IMG/VR virus record: IMGVR_UViG_3300023708_001009
Coordinates: 1-50,202 of that record
DNA from: a virus
Reading direction: 5' to 3' (one strand)
Length of the DNA: 50,202 bases
Under the pieces are notes generated by a model. The model was not told the DNA's origin and did not search any database. It saw only the letters and a list, made by a program, of their open reading frames with translations. Position numbers and translations under genes: made by a program. This document shows positions 1-8,432 of this stretch, piece after piece; the stretch's first letter is position 1; each line of letters starts with the position of its first letter.

Positions 1-3000
1 ACTTCATCAAATACTTATGCCGATAAAATTTATAGCGAAAATCCAATTGCTTTGTGGGCACTTGATGAAGAGCTTCCAGAAATAATAACTGGAAATTTCT
101 CAATTCCAGAATTTGGACAAATAGCCTTTGTTCCATATTTATATACTGGAGATGAAGCAAAAGCTTATAGATATGGTTCTACAACAGATTCAGATTATGG
201 ATATTATGTCTATCTACCTTTTCCAACTGGAACAACAGAAGGTGGAATATCAACAGAACTTGCAGATGCAATAACAAATGATCAAAATATAAATGTGGAT
301 ACACTATATGGGCATGTCAGTAGTGATAGTATTCCTCTTGTCTATGGAGCATCTAATGTTGCTGAAATGTATCCAGCATATGTTCCATACAAAACTACAG
401 TTCCATCTATTCTTATTCCTGGAAAAGGATTTCTGAATGAAACTGGAAAATTCTCAGACATGACCCTAGAATTTTGGATAAAAATTATTGATTTTTATAG
501 TCAAGAAACCCCAATAAAAATTGTAGGTCCAATTGGATCAGAGGATGGATTATTTATAGACAAAAGATCATTTATATTAAAAATTGGAAATAGACAATGT
601 TCTGGTTTTATAAAAGGTTTTAACAGACCAATGCTTATAGATATAACAGTTTCAGAAACAAGTGCATCATTAATTGTCAATGGCGAAATTGTTGCTAGCA
701 TGGCAATTAATATGTCCGATACTCAGTTGCCACAAGCATACAATGGCGATGCAGAACAAGATTGGCTTGCCTTTAATGCTCATGGATCTCACAGCATAAA
801 CATAGACTGTGTTGCAATTTATAACTATTGTGTTCCAGACATTGTAGCTAAAAAGAGATTTACTTATGGACAAGCAGTAGAACATCCACAATCAGTTTTA
901 GCAAAGCATGGTGGTCAAACATATGCAATAGATGGATCATTTGCCAATTTTAAAAGAGGTGTCAAATACCCACAAACTAACCCTTGGCAATCTGGAACAT
1001 TATCAAACCTTATTATATCTGACAATAAATTAAAATTGCCAGAATATTCTTTACCAGAATTTTACTCATTGAGTGCAGATGGACAGCAAGAGTCATTGAG
1101 TTGGGATTCTTTCTCAATTGTTCCATCAACCTTTGGCACATGGGGCCAGGATATAACACTTAATGCTATTGAGTTTTCATCGTCAGTTAATTACAAAAAA
1201 CAATACATATCATTTAATGGGTTACCAATAAAATCATCAAAGCTTCACTCTTTTATGATTCAAATACAGAATGAATTATTAGATGGTGGTGATCCATTAG
1301 GTGACCAGGTATTATTTAAGTTGTTAGATAAGACCTCTCAAGATTACTTAATAGGAAAGATTCACGTTCAAAATGAAACTGACAATGAAATATATGCAGG
1401 AATTTATCTTAAGACATACTTTGTAAGGTCAAGTGTTTCTCAATACTCCTACTCTGATGAAGCACTAGATTCTGTCAATGGATATATATATAGCGAGTTT
1501 GATACTAATAGAGGATCGTATGGAGTCCACATTGGAACACCATTAACAAATGATCCATCTTCTCAATGTATTGGTATGGACATTTCATATATAAAAGAAA
1601 ATAACCCAAATTCATTCTTGAACGGAAACTCCGATAACTGGATATTCTATATTGGTGGAGACGACTCAGAATCTGCACACTATATTGGAAGAATTGCAAA
1701 GGTTATGTTTGTTGATAACGATATAGCAGACTTTTTGCCTTCAATAAATCCAAACAATCAAGCAAGATTTGTTGATGGAAGATATACAGGAGATTGCACA
1801 GAATCTACAACATATTCTTTAGTTTTTAATGAAGTTGGTGGATACCAATATCCAGATATATCTTTGTGTGGATATTGGTCACAAAATATACCATTTTCAA
1901 GACTATGCTCCACTGTAAATGAAATTAAAACTTTAGATTTTGTGCAAATAAACACTTTTACAAATGAAAAGATATACACAGATAGTTCTTATCAAGTATT
2001 TGCATCAATAGATGATACTGCAACAAATGATATATCAGCCATATTCTCTCAATATTCTGTTGGAGTAGCCGATGGAGAAATTTTAGTATCTGAAAAATCT
2101 AACACAGATCCTGATTTTGAAAATCAATACGTAAACATAATAGTTTCTTTAAAAACAAAGGGAATCTTTACAGAAAACCCATTTGTTGAAAAGATTCAAA
2201 TATCCTCAAGAATTAATGACGATGCACACTCAATTGGTTCTAAGTTTGGAATTTCTGCATATCCATTTGGTTCAGAATCTAAAAAAGTTTTATATTCAAC
2301 ATATATGGATTCAACTCCATATAACTATATGACTGGTGTTTCTGGAATATCTTTATTGGGACAGTTGCCATCAACCCATTTCGATGGATTGTGTGATTCT
2401 GGAATTAGAATTCCAATTAATTACAATAATTCAAATGATTTTTATATTCAATCGTTACAGTTCTACTACAAACCAATAAGATCAACAATAGAAGATTTCA
2501 TGACTTTGGGGTTTGGATATGACTCTAATCTGGAATCATATTGGTATCCATTATTTGATGTCTATAGTCAAACATCATATATTCCTAATGGATATGCTGA
2601 AACAATACCAATGAACCATTTAAGGGTAAAAGCTTTGAGGGTATCAGATAGACTTGTAAAATTATTGTGTGTAAATATATCAGATGGAATAGAGACAGAC
2701 ATTACAGAGCATATTAAATTTACCATAAATGGACACAATATTGTTGGTGACATTAATATAGAAACTATAGAATGGTCTGTGATTGGAATTCTATTCCCAA
2801 CACCATTAAACATGTCTGGTCAAGGATATAGCATTGATATTATTGGTCCTGGAGTATTCAACAATATTGTGTATTTAAAAATACCAAAAGATGACTTATT
2901 TAGTAGAATTGTTGCTAATACTTGGCAACAGGTCCTAACAGATCACACATGGAACAACATATTATCATTAAATACAAACTGGCAAGACGCATATCTTGAT

Positions 3001-3174
3001 CAGGTTCCTGCAATATATACAGTAACTCCAGACTATCTATATAACTTATATCAGGGAACAAACAGAATTATAGTTGCATCAAGTCCACAAAAATCTGATA
3101 TTGCTATCAGATATTCTTCTTCATCACTATACAAAAATGTTTTGTGGTTGTCTGAAAATATTAAACCTGTATAA
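1..3174 (+). CDS. LamG-like minor tail / tail fibre protein, 5' truncated by window edge
   Basis: The reading frame is open from base 1, so the true start lies upstream; a TTG at 52 is only an internal codon. The visible 1,057 residues are rich in Asn, Ser, Tyr and Ile. They begin with a YSENPIALWALDDE-like segment typical of phage concanavalin/LamG-fold tail proteins. A jelly-roll-like stretch follows (MTLEFWIK, then VNGEIVAS and IDCVAIYNY) at roughly residues 140-290 of the visible part. Several more beta-rich segments follow, with no catalytic motif and no membrane segment. By family analogy it is a large structural protein of the tail tip or side fibre that may bind host surface glycans. 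It sits directly upstream of the portal, away from the other tail genes at 12.8-27.3 kb. The family call is fairly safe; the exact position in the virion is not known. Confidence 0.7.
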   Translation, partial: TSSNTYADKIYSENPIALWALDEELPEIITGNFSIPEFGQIAFVPYLYTGDEAKAYRYGSTTDSDYGYYVYLPFPTGTTEGGISTELADAITNDQNINVDTLYGHVSSDSIPLVYGASNVAEMYPAYVPYKTTVPSILIPGKGFLNETGKFSDMTLEFWIKIIDFYSQETPIKIVGPIGSEDGLFIDKRSFILKIGNRQCSGFIKGFNRPMLIDITVSETSASLIVNGEIVASMAINMSDTQLPQAYNGDAEQDWLAFNAHGSHSINIDCVAIYNYCVPDIVAKKRFTYGQAVEHPQSVLAKHGGQTYAIDGSFANFKRGVKYPQTNPWQSGTLSNLIISDNKLKLPEYSLPEFYSLSADGQQESLSWDSFSIVPSTFGTWGQDITLNAIEFSSSVNYKKQYISFNGLPIKSSKLHSFMIQIQNELLDGGDPLGDQVLFKLLDKTSQDYLIGKIHVQNETDNEIYAGIYLKTYFVRSSVSQYSYSDEALDSVNGYIYSEFDTNRGSYGVHIGTPLTNDPSSQCIGMDISYIKENNPNSFLNGNSDNWIFYIGGDDSESAHYIGRIAKVMFVDNDIADFLPSINPNNQARFVDGRYTGDCTESTTYSLVFNEVGGYQYPDISLCGYWSQNIPFSRLCSTVNEIKTLDFVQINTFTNEKIYTDSSYQVFASIDDTATNDISAIFSQYSVGVADGEILVSEKSNTDPDFENQYVNIIVSLKTKGIFTENPFVEKIQISSRINDDAHSIGSKFGISAYPFGSESKKVLYSTYMDSTPYNYMTGVSGISLLGQLPSTHFDGLCDSGIRIPINYNNSNDFYIQSLQFYYKPIRSTIEDFMTLGFGYDSNLESYWYPLFDVYSQTSYIPNGYAETIPMNHLRVKALRVSDRLVKLLCVNISDGIETDITEHIKFTINGHNIVGDINIETIEWSVIGILFPTPLNMSGQGYSIDIIGPGVFNNIVYLKIPKDDLFSRIVANTWQQVLTDHTWNNILSLNTNWQDAYLDQVPAIYTVTPDYLYNLYQGTNRIIVASSPQKSDIAIRYSSSSLYKNVLWLSENIKPV

Positions 3175-3185
3175 TGTGGTATACT
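3168..3185 (+). promoter_or_regulatory. Tandem -10 boxes upstream of gene at 3193
   Basis: TATAAT at 3170-3175 overlaps the stop codon of the previous gene, and TATACT lies at 3180-3185. The second box is 7 bases from the ATG at 3193, which would give a leaderless or near-leaderless mRNA. No Shine-Dalgarno sequence precedes this ATG. No clear -35 was seen. Confidence 0.55.
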
Positions 3186-3192
3186 TGTGGTT

Positions 3193-3582
3193 ATGAAACA
3201 ACCACAAATGAGATTTCCTGGTCAAGTAGGCAAGACCAAGGTCCAAGTTATAAATGAATCGTTTACCAATGCAGGTATTTATGTATGGAAGTTACCTACA
3301 GGAAAATACTTTACAGATGGTGAAGGTAATGCCCTTAGCATCGAATCAATGAAGGGTGACCAAGCAAAGATTACAGAATTAACCCAAGCAGCAGCTTATT
3401 ATGGTCAGGCTGAAGGGTCAGCAGAGTTTTTCCCAGGAGTAAGAAAGATTACAGATGAAGAATACTCAGAGCAAGTAGACAGAATGGCACAAGGACTCAT
3501 TCCATCAGAGAATGACCTAGGTGCACTGATTGCAGCCAAGAAGACTCTAGACACATATGGAGCAGGTGCATTTGATGAGTAA
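3193..3582 (+). CDS. Conserved phage protein upstream of portal, unknown function
   Basis: Encodes 129 residues, starting MKQPQMRFPGQ. A GTG two codons earlier (3187) is in frame, but the ATG at 3193 is preferred because it lies 7 bases from a -10 box. The protein is soluble and slightly acidic, with no membrane segment or catalytic motif. Its middle (GIYVWKLPTGKYFTDGEGN) looks like a short beta hairpin, and the C-terminal half is predicted helical. It overlaps the portal start by 8 bases, so the two are probably translated together, which suggests a head-related or portal-associated role. I do not recognise the family with certainty. Confidence 0.75.
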   Translation: MKQPQMRFPGQVGKTKVQVINESFTNAGIYVWKLPTGKYFTDGEGNALSIESMKGDQAKITELTQAAAYYGQAEGSAEFFPGVRKITDEEYSEQVDRMAQGLIPSENDLGALIAAKKTLDTYGAGAFDE

Positions 3583-5179
3583 TGAAATTACAAAGATAGC
3601 AATTCCAATTAAGTGGGATAACGAGATTGAGGTGGAAAATCCTTTTAAGGATTCTGATCCATTTAAAAAGAACTGGGATGAAATAAAAGACTATAACGGT
3701 CTTGACATAAACTTTAAGCGTAGGACTGCAAGAAACCTTTCTAAAGTTCAAGCAACAGGTCAGTATATGGATTCAGCACTTGCTGTTCAGTCTGGATCAG
3801 GGGCACAGTCAAAAGCAATCAATCCAGGTATGGTATATAGAAATGCCTATGGTCTGTTTGACGTAATTACCCCACCATATGACCTATATGAATTAGCAAA
3901 CTATTACGACACCTCATTTGCTAATCACGCAGCTATTGATGCCAAGGTAGAAAATATTGTTGGTCTTGGATACGACTTTGTTATTTCAGATAAAACAATG
4001 ATGAAGTTAGAAGCACAGAAAGATGCAGAAGCAGTTTCTCGTGCAAGAAACAGAATTGAAAGACTCAAGGTTCAATTACGTGATTGGCTTGAGGGATTAA
4101 ATCAAGATGAAAGCTTTACTCTTGTTATGGAAAAGGTGATCACTGATCTCCATGCAACTGGTAATGGATTTATAGAAATCGGTAGAACTGTAACTGGAGA
4201 AATTGGATATGTAGGACATATTCCAGCAACGACTATTCGTGTTCGTAGACTTCACGATGGATTTGTTCAGGTAATTGGTAATAAGGTTGTTTACTTCCGT
4301 AATTTCGGGGCATCTAATAATAATCCAATTACAGATGATAAGCGTCCTAATGAGATTATTCACCTAAAGGAATACTCTCCACTAAACACTTTTTATGGTG
4401 TGCCAGATGTTATTGCTGCTATGCCATCACTCCTAGGTGATTCGCTTGCATCACAGTATAACATTGACTACTTCCAAAATAAGGCAGTTCCTCGTTATAT
4501 TGTTACTCTAAAGGGTGCACAACTATCTGCTGAATCAGAGGATAAGCTATTCCGATTCCTGCAGACTGGACTTAAAGGACAGAGCCACAGAACTCTATAT
4601 ATTCCTCTCCCAGGAGACTCTGAAACCAATAAGGTTGAGTTCAAGATGGAGCCAATTGAAAATGGTGTTCAAGAGGGATCGTTCTCTGTTTACCGTAAGC
4701 AAAATCGTGACGATATCCTAGTAGCTCACCAAGTTCCATTATCAAAGCTTGGTGGAGGAGATTCTGGAGCTATTGCAGCATCTCTTGCTCAAGATCGAAC
4801 CTTTAAAGAGCAGGTAGCAAGACCAGCACAACGCAACATTGAGAAAGTTCTAAATAAGATTATTCGTGAAAAGACAGATATCCTAGAACTCAAGTTCAAC
4901 GAGCTTACTCTTACAGATGAACTTGCTCAATCGCAGATTCTTACTAACTATGTTAAGAACCAGATTATGGTTCCTAATGAAGCTCGTGAGGTTCTAAACC
5001 TTCCAGAACGTGAAGATGGAGATAAAATTGTTCTGCCAACAGCACGTCAGTCTGCAGATGCAAATGCAAACAACAGACAAAATAGAACTCGTGATGCCCA
5101 GCGTCAACAGGCTCAAGCAGACAATACTGCAACTACTTCTGGTAGAAATCCAAAAGGAGAAGGTAGATCCTCAGAATAG
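3575..5179 (+). CDS. Portal protein
   Basis: Encodes 534 residues. The portal forms the dodecameric ring at the capsid vertex through which DNA enters and leaves, and to which terminase and the neck bind. The sequence resembles PBSX/SPP1-type portals: an N-terminal region ending in PYDLYELANYYDTSFANHAA, a stem/clip region (IHLKEYSPLNTFYGVPDVIAA), and a C-terminal part with VPLSKLGGGDSGAIAASLAQ. The last 50 residues are Gln/Asn/Arg-rich and probably disordered. An ATG at 3557 is in frame, but ATG 3575 fits better: it gives an 8-base overlap with the previous gene and has AGG/GGAG upstream. Length is normal for the family. Confidence 0.9.
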   Translation: MSNEITKIAIPIKWDNEIEVENPFKDSDPFKKNWDEIKDYNGLDINFKRRTARNLSKVQATGQYMDSALAVQSGSGAQSKAINPGMVYRNAYGLFDVITPPYDLYELANYYDTSFANHAAIDAKVENIVGLGYDFVISDKTMMKLEAQKDAEAVSRARNRIERLKVQLRDWLEGLNQDESFTLVMEKVITDLHATGNGFIEIGRTVTGEIGYVGHIPATTIRVRRLHDGFVQVIGNKVVYFRNFGASNNNPITDDKRPNEIIHLKEYSPLNTFYGVPDVIAAMPSLLGDSLASQYNIDYFQNKAVPRYIVTLKGAQLSAESEDKLFRFLQTGLKGQSHRTLYIPLPGDSETNKVEFKMEPIENGVQEGSFSVYRKQNRDDILVAHQVPLSKLGGGDSGAIAASLAQDRTFKEQVARPAQRNIEKVLNKIIREKTDILELKFNELTLTDELAQSQILTNYVKNQIMVPNEAREVLNLPEREDGDKIVLPTARQSADANANNRQNRTRDAQRQQAQADNTATTSGRNPKGEGRSSE

Positions 5180-5181
5180 TG

Positions 5182-5224
5182 TATAATGTTATTGTAACAA
5201 TTATATAAAAAGGGTCTATAATAT
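5182..5224 (+). promoter_or_regulatory. Two -10 boxes and a small palindrome before the protease gene
   Basis: TATAAT occurs at 5182-5187 and again at 5217-5222, the latter overlapping TAATAT at 5219-5224. The ATG at 5231 lies 6 bases after TAATAT, and no Shine-Dalgarno sequence stands at normal distance, so translation is probably leaderless. Between the two boxes is the 11-base palindrome ATTGTAACAAT (5191-5201), a possible operator, although it could be chance in AT-rich DNA. Confidence 0.5.
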
Positions 5225-5230
5225 AGTAGT

Positions 5231-6511
5231 ATGACTATTCAAAAAGCACATTGGGATACAGAGGGTGAAAATGTTCGCCTATCTATGCCGTTCAGCAAAG
5301 TAGATGCAGAACGTAGAATCGTTTCTGGTTTTGCTACGCTTGATAACATTGACAAGCAAGCAGACATCGTAACCACAGAAGCAAGCTTAAAAGCTTTTGC
5401 AAAGTTCCGTGGCAACATTCGTGAAATGCACAAAGATATTGCAGTGGGCAAAATGGTTTCATTTAAAGAAGATAAATATTTTGACCCAGAAACAAAGAAA
5501 TTCTATTCAGGAGTTTATGTATCAGCATACGTTTCTAAGGGTGCACAGGATTGCTGGGAGAAGGTTCTAGATGGAACTTACTCAGGTTTTTCTATTGGCG
5601 GTAGAATGAACGACTACGAGAATGCATATGATGAAAAGGTGGATGCTTCTGTTCGTATTATTAAGGATTATGATTTGGTAGAACTTTCACTAGTTGATAA
5701 CCCTGCAAATCAATTTGCAAACATTCTTGCAATTCAAAAAGTAGATGGTGTAGACACTGTTACTGGCACATCAGCTGATGTTGCTATTGAGAATGTATTC
5801 TGGGACAAGGACAATGGAATTATTACTCTTTCTGAAGAAGAAGTAGCAGTAAGTCCAGTATCAGGCAACCCAATGCAAAACATAGGTTTCGTTGAAAAAG
5901 ATGACAGCGAAAAAACAGATATGATCAAATTCTTGGTGGATAGTGCTAAAGGCATTGCAATTACCAAGAACCAACAGGAGGATAATATGACAGACAACGA
6001 AATTGTTAATGCTCCAGCTGCAGATGCTGCAGATGAAGTTGTTGTTGCAGATGTCGCTCCAGAGGCAGATGCCGAAGTTGCAGCTCCAGCCGTAGAGGCT
6101 GAAGAGGTTGCAAAGGCAGATACTAAGCCAGCTGATGAAGAGGTAGCAGAGGGCGAAGAGGATGCAACCGAATCTTCACAAGATGAAGAGAAGGAAAAGG
6201 TGTCCAAGTCAGACGAGGCTATTGCCGATCTGAAGAACAGTATTGCATCGGCCTTTAGCGATATTCTTGAAGTAGTTAAGGCACAGGCTGCCGAAATTGC
6301 TGAACTTAAAAAGTCTGTAGGCCACGTGTCAGCACAAATTGCTGATGCAGAGTCAGACTTTGGAAATCTTGGAAAGCGTATTGACGCAGTAGAAGCAGAT
6401 ACCGCTTTCCGCAAATCTGGCGATCTGGGCGAGATCGTTCAGGAACCAGCAATGGTTGAAAAATCAATATGGGGCGGAAGTTTCCTCAAATCATCCGATC
6501 TATTTAGATAA
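5231..6511 (+). CDS. Prohead protease fused to scaffold-like domain (XkdF-like)
   Basis: Encodes 426 residues. Residues 1-170 match the XkdF-type putative serine protease family used for capsid maturation. Visible signatures are REMH (His67) followed by AVGKMV, GFSIGG (Ser121), and ELSLVDNPAN (151-160). After a linker, residues 253-345 are very acidic and Ala/Val/Glu-rich. Residues 335-400 form a coiled coil (KAQAAEIAELKKS), and the end is SIWGGSFLKSSDLFR. This acidic plus coiled-coil part is the usual make-up of a scaffolding protein. The start is ATG 5231, placed 6-8 bases from a -10 box. It lies between portal and major capsid, as expected for a protease-scaffold gene. The His/Ser roles are inferred from the family. 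Confidence 0.85.
   Translation: MTIQKAHWDTEGENVRLSMPFSKVDAERRIVSGFATLDNIDKQADIVTTEASLKAFAKFRGNIREMHKDIAVGKMVSFKEDKYFDPETKKFYSGVYVSAYVSKGAQDCWEKVLDGTYSGFSIGGRMNDYENAYDEKVDASVRIIKDYDLVELSLVDNPANQFANILAIQKVDGVDTVTGTSADVAIENVFWDKDNGIITLSEEEVAVSPVSGNPMQNIGFVEKDDSEKTDMIKFLVDSAKGIAITKNQQEDNMTDNEIVNAPAADAADEVVVADVAPEADAEVAAPAVEAEEVAKADTKPADEEVAEGEEDATESSQDEEKEKVSKSDEAIADLKNSIASAFSDILEVVKAQAAEIAELKKSVGHVSAQIADAESDFGNLGKRIDAVEADTAFRKSGDLGEIVQEPAMVEKSIWGGSFLKSSDLFR
5976..5981 (+). promoter_or_regulatory. Internal Shine-Dalgarno AGGAGG
   Basis: AGGAGG lies 5 bases before an in-frame ATG (5987) inside the protease gene. It is one of the strongest ribosome binding sites in the window and would serve no purpose unless translation starts internally. 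Confidence 0.75.
5987..6511 (+). CDS. Nested in-frame scaffolding protein (internal start)
   Basis: The ATG at 5987 is codon 253 of the protease gene. It is preceded by AGGAGG at 5-base spacing, so it should yield a separate 174-residue product, MTDNEIVNAPAADAADE onwards. That product contains exactly the acidic Ala/Glu/Val-rich region and the C-terminal coiled coil, without the protease. Lambda (C and Nu3) and several other phages make their scaffold this way, as an in-frame C-terminal product of the protease gene. The ribosome binding site and frame are seen directly; use of the start is inferred. Confidence 0.65.
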   Translation: MTDNEIVNAPAADAADEVVVADVAPEADAEVAAPAVEAEEVAKADTKPADEEVAEGEEDATESSQDEEKEKVSKSDEAIADLKNSIASAFSDILEVVKAQAAEIAELKKSVGHVSAQIADAESDFGNLGKRIDAVEADTAFRKSGDLGEIVQEPAMVEKSIWGGSFLKSSDLFR

Positions 6512-6540
6512 AAAAACAAAAATTCATGGAGGTGAAAGAT

Positions 6541-7629
6541 ATGTCGGAAGAAATTCTAAAGAATAATCCAGGTGCAACCTACCCAAACTCAGAGGGTGGT
6601 TTCGCAGCTGGTGGTATTGGTGGTGTAACTGATCCAGGCTTTGCTTACCTAGGTAACACAGCTGACGCTAACTTTGGTCTTACAAGCGGTCCTAACGCTG
6701 TAAATCCATCGAACACTGCCAACCCTAATTACCCAGGTGCTGGTATCCTGCGTCCAGAGCAAGCAAAACGTTTTATTGACTATGTTTGGGATGCAACCAC
6801 ACTTGCAAATGACGGTCGCCGTGTAACTATGAGAGCTAACACAATGGAGCTTGAGAAGGTTAACGTTGGTGAGCGTGTAGTTCGTGCAGCTAATCAGGGA
6901 GATGCAAGCTTCACAAATGCTGGAGCGACATTCTCAAAGGTGGAGCTTACTACTAAGAAGCTACGTCTTGACTGGGAAGTCTCAGCTGAGGCCCTAGAGG
7001 ACAATATCGAAGGAGGTGCTCTTGAGGACCACTTGGTTCGCTTGATGACCACCGCTTTCGGTAATGACATCGAAGACCTAGCTATCAATGGTGACACTGC
7101 ACAGTCAGGAGACGCATTCCTTGGTATTATGAACGGTTTCGTTCAGCACACCAAGAATGACGACTTCGCACACCAGGCAGTTGTTTCAAATGGTGCTGAT
7201 TGGACCACTGAGGATCTACAGAAGCTAATCTTGGCTATGCCAAGACGCTACCGTGCTCTGCAGTCAGGTCTTAAGTTCTATGCTGGAACTGACACCTTTG
7301 CAAATATCGTTAAGAACAACGGAACCTCGTTCAACGCCATCGGTTCAACCGAAGGTGCACGTGGTGACTACTTCGCAGGTCTAGACCAGACCTTCGGTGG
7401 AGCACGTCAAACTCGTGTTCTAGGTGTTCCTGTTCTTGAGGTCCCTTACTACCCAGCAGACTATGTAGACCTTACATTCCCTGCTAACCGTATTTGGGGA
7501 TTCCAGCGTGACATCACCGTCAACCGCTTCTACGTTCCAAAGAAGGACACAATTGAATACACCGTATTCGTCCGCTTCGGAATTAACTGGGAAGAGCAAG
7601 ACGCTGTTGCATTCGCAACCAAGGGCTAA
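6541..7629 (+). CDS. Major capsid protein (HK97 fold)
   Basis: Encodes 362 residues. The ATG at 6541 is chosen over the in-frame ATG at 6526 because GGAGGTGA stands at correct distance before 6541 and overlaps the upstream ATG. The N-terminal 70 residues are Gly/Asn-rich and end near ILRPEQAKRFIDYVWD, the usual start of the ordered HK97-type shell. Later segments such as TAQSGDAFLGIMNGF and AMPRRYRALQSGLKFY are typical of actinophage capsid proteins. Codon use is less AT-rich than in the neighbours, as in the major tail protein, which fits very high expression. A strong terminator follows directly. Confidence 0.92.
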   Translation: MSEEILKNNPGATYPNSEGGFAAGGIGGVTDPGFAYLGNTADANFGLTSGPNAVNPSNTANPNYPGAGILRPEQAKRFIDYVWDATTLANDGRRVTMRANTMELEKVNVGERVVRAANQGDASFTNAGATFSKVELTTKKLRLDWEVSAEALEDNIEGGALEDHLVRLMTTAFGNDIEDLAINGDTAQSGDAFLGIMNGFVQHTKNDDFAHQAVVSNGADWTTEDLQKLILAMPRRYRALQSGLKFYAGTDTFANIVKNNGTSFNAIGSTEGARGDYFAGLDQTFGGARQTRVLGVPVLEVPYYPADYVDLTFPANRIWGFQRDITVNRFYVPKKDTIEYTVFVRFGINWEEQDAVAFATKG

Positions 7630-7658
7630 TACCCATTTTATAACTGAATATAGAAATG

Positions 7659-7693
7659 GAGGGGCAGGAGAAATCCTGCCTCTCTTTTCTTTT
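7659..7693 (+). terminator. Intrinsic terminator after major capsid gene
   Basis: GAGGGGCAGGA pairs with TCCTGCCTCTC around a GAAA tetraloop (one G-U pair), and TTTTCTTTT follows. The position between capsid and the next promoter suggests that it limits read-through from the most abundant transcript. Confidence 0.88.
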
Positions 7694-7700
7694 AATTAAT

Positions 7701-7708
7701 GATATAAT
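7701..7708 (+). promoter_or_regulatory. Extended -10 promoter for gene at 7735
   Basis: TGATATAAT (TATAAT at 7703-7708) lies just after the capsid terminator. A leader with AAGGAG, 8 bases from ATG 7735, follows, so this mRNA has a normal short leader. Confidence 0.6.
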
Positions 7709-7734
7709 TAAAATATTGAAAAGGAGATGATTTT

Positions 7735-8157
7735 ATGTCAGAAACTGAAAAGGTAGACGTAGCAGAGAATGCTGTAGTCGAAACTCCTGCAGAAGAGAAG
7801 GTAGAAGCAGTTGAAGCTGCACCAACTCCAGCAGTAGAAGAAGTTAAAGAAGTTCCAGCACCAGCTGCAGAAGAAACCGAAGGCAAAGGTCTTGGGGTAG
7901 TTAAGGGTGGAGCTATCGGTAGCACTGTTGTAAAGGGTAAGAAGAAGCAAGAGGTTGTGGCACCTGCTGCACCAGCAAAAGATGAAACTGTTGCTCTTTA
8001 CTCAAAAAAGAATTACCACTGGGCAGAAAATGGTGGAGCCCTAAAGAGTGGCTATAACATTGTAGATAAGGCAAAGGCTGATAAGTGGCTTACACTTGCT
8101 GGTGTTAGAGTTGCTACTCCAGAAGAAATAGCTAACGCTTTTGGAGCAGGTAAGTAA
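7735..8157 (+). CDS. Capsid-associated protein with acidic tail domain (paralog 1)
   Basis: Encodes 140 residues. Residues 1-75 are Ala/Pro/Glu/Val-rich low-complexity sequence; a Gly/Lys patch (VVKGKKKQ) follows. The C-terminal 50 residues form a small compact domain ending in GYNIVDKAKADKWLTLAGVR. That domain is related to the end of the next gene's product (pattern G-N-x4-K-x2-AD-x-WL-x-L). Position after the major capsid, its own promoter and RBS, and the extended charged arm suggest a head decoration or head-internal protein. No enzyme motif is seen, and I do not recognise a named family. Confidence 0.65.
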   Translation: MSETEKVDVAENAVVETPAEEKVEAVEAAPTPAVEEVKEVPAPAAEETEGKGLGVVKGGAIGSTVVKGKKKQEVVAPAAPAKDETVALYSKKNYHWAENGGALKSGYNIVDKAKADKWLTLAGVRVATPEEIANAFGAGK

Positions 8158-8159
8158 TC

Positions 8160-8429
8160 ATGGAAGACCAGATTATTGAGCCAGAGGCTGTAGTCGAAGA
8201 GCCAGTAGTTATTCCTGAAGTTGTCAATGAACCTGTAATAGAAGAGTCAGTTAAGGAAGAAAAGCCAAAAAAGAAATCAGAAAGCTATGTTGAGGTATTT
8301 GCACTCAAAGGAGTGTCTCAAAAAGGCCTTCCAGACATCAAGCCTGGAATTAATAGATTAACAAAGAGTGAAGCAGATGCCTGGCTGGCACTGAAATCTT
8401 ATATCACTCTTTATGAGGGAGACAAGTAA
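8160..8429 (+). CDS. Small capsid-associated protein (paralog 2)
   Basis: Encodes 89 residues. The first 42 are almost entirely Glu, Val, Pro, Ile and Lys (EEPVVIPEVV). The rest is a small domain ending GINRLTKSEADAWLALKSY, similar to the C-terminus of the preceding gene product. The start ATG is 2 bases after the previous stop, so translation is coupled. The paired arrangement suggests tandem duplication of a head accessory protein; function is unproven. Confidence 0.6.
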   Translation: MEDQIIEPEAVVEEPVVIPEVVNEPVIEESVKEEKPKKKSESYVEVFALKGVSQKGLPDIKPGINRLTKSEADAWLALKSYITLYEGDK

Positions 8430-8432
8430 TAC

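Noticed and set aside
5191-5201. ATTGTAACAAT palindrome as a firm operator
   Set aside because: Short and AT-rich with no second copy found nearby, so it is only noted within the promoter entry.
5734-6414. Long minus-strand reading frame opposite the protease-scaffold gene
   Set aside because: Ser/Ala-rich low complexity, no ribosome site, and simply the mirror of the acidic Ala/Glu repeats on the + strand.
6526-6540. Upstream in-frame ATG for the major capsid gene
   Set aside because: It overlaps the GGAGGTGA ribosome site, which is correctly placed for ATG 6541.
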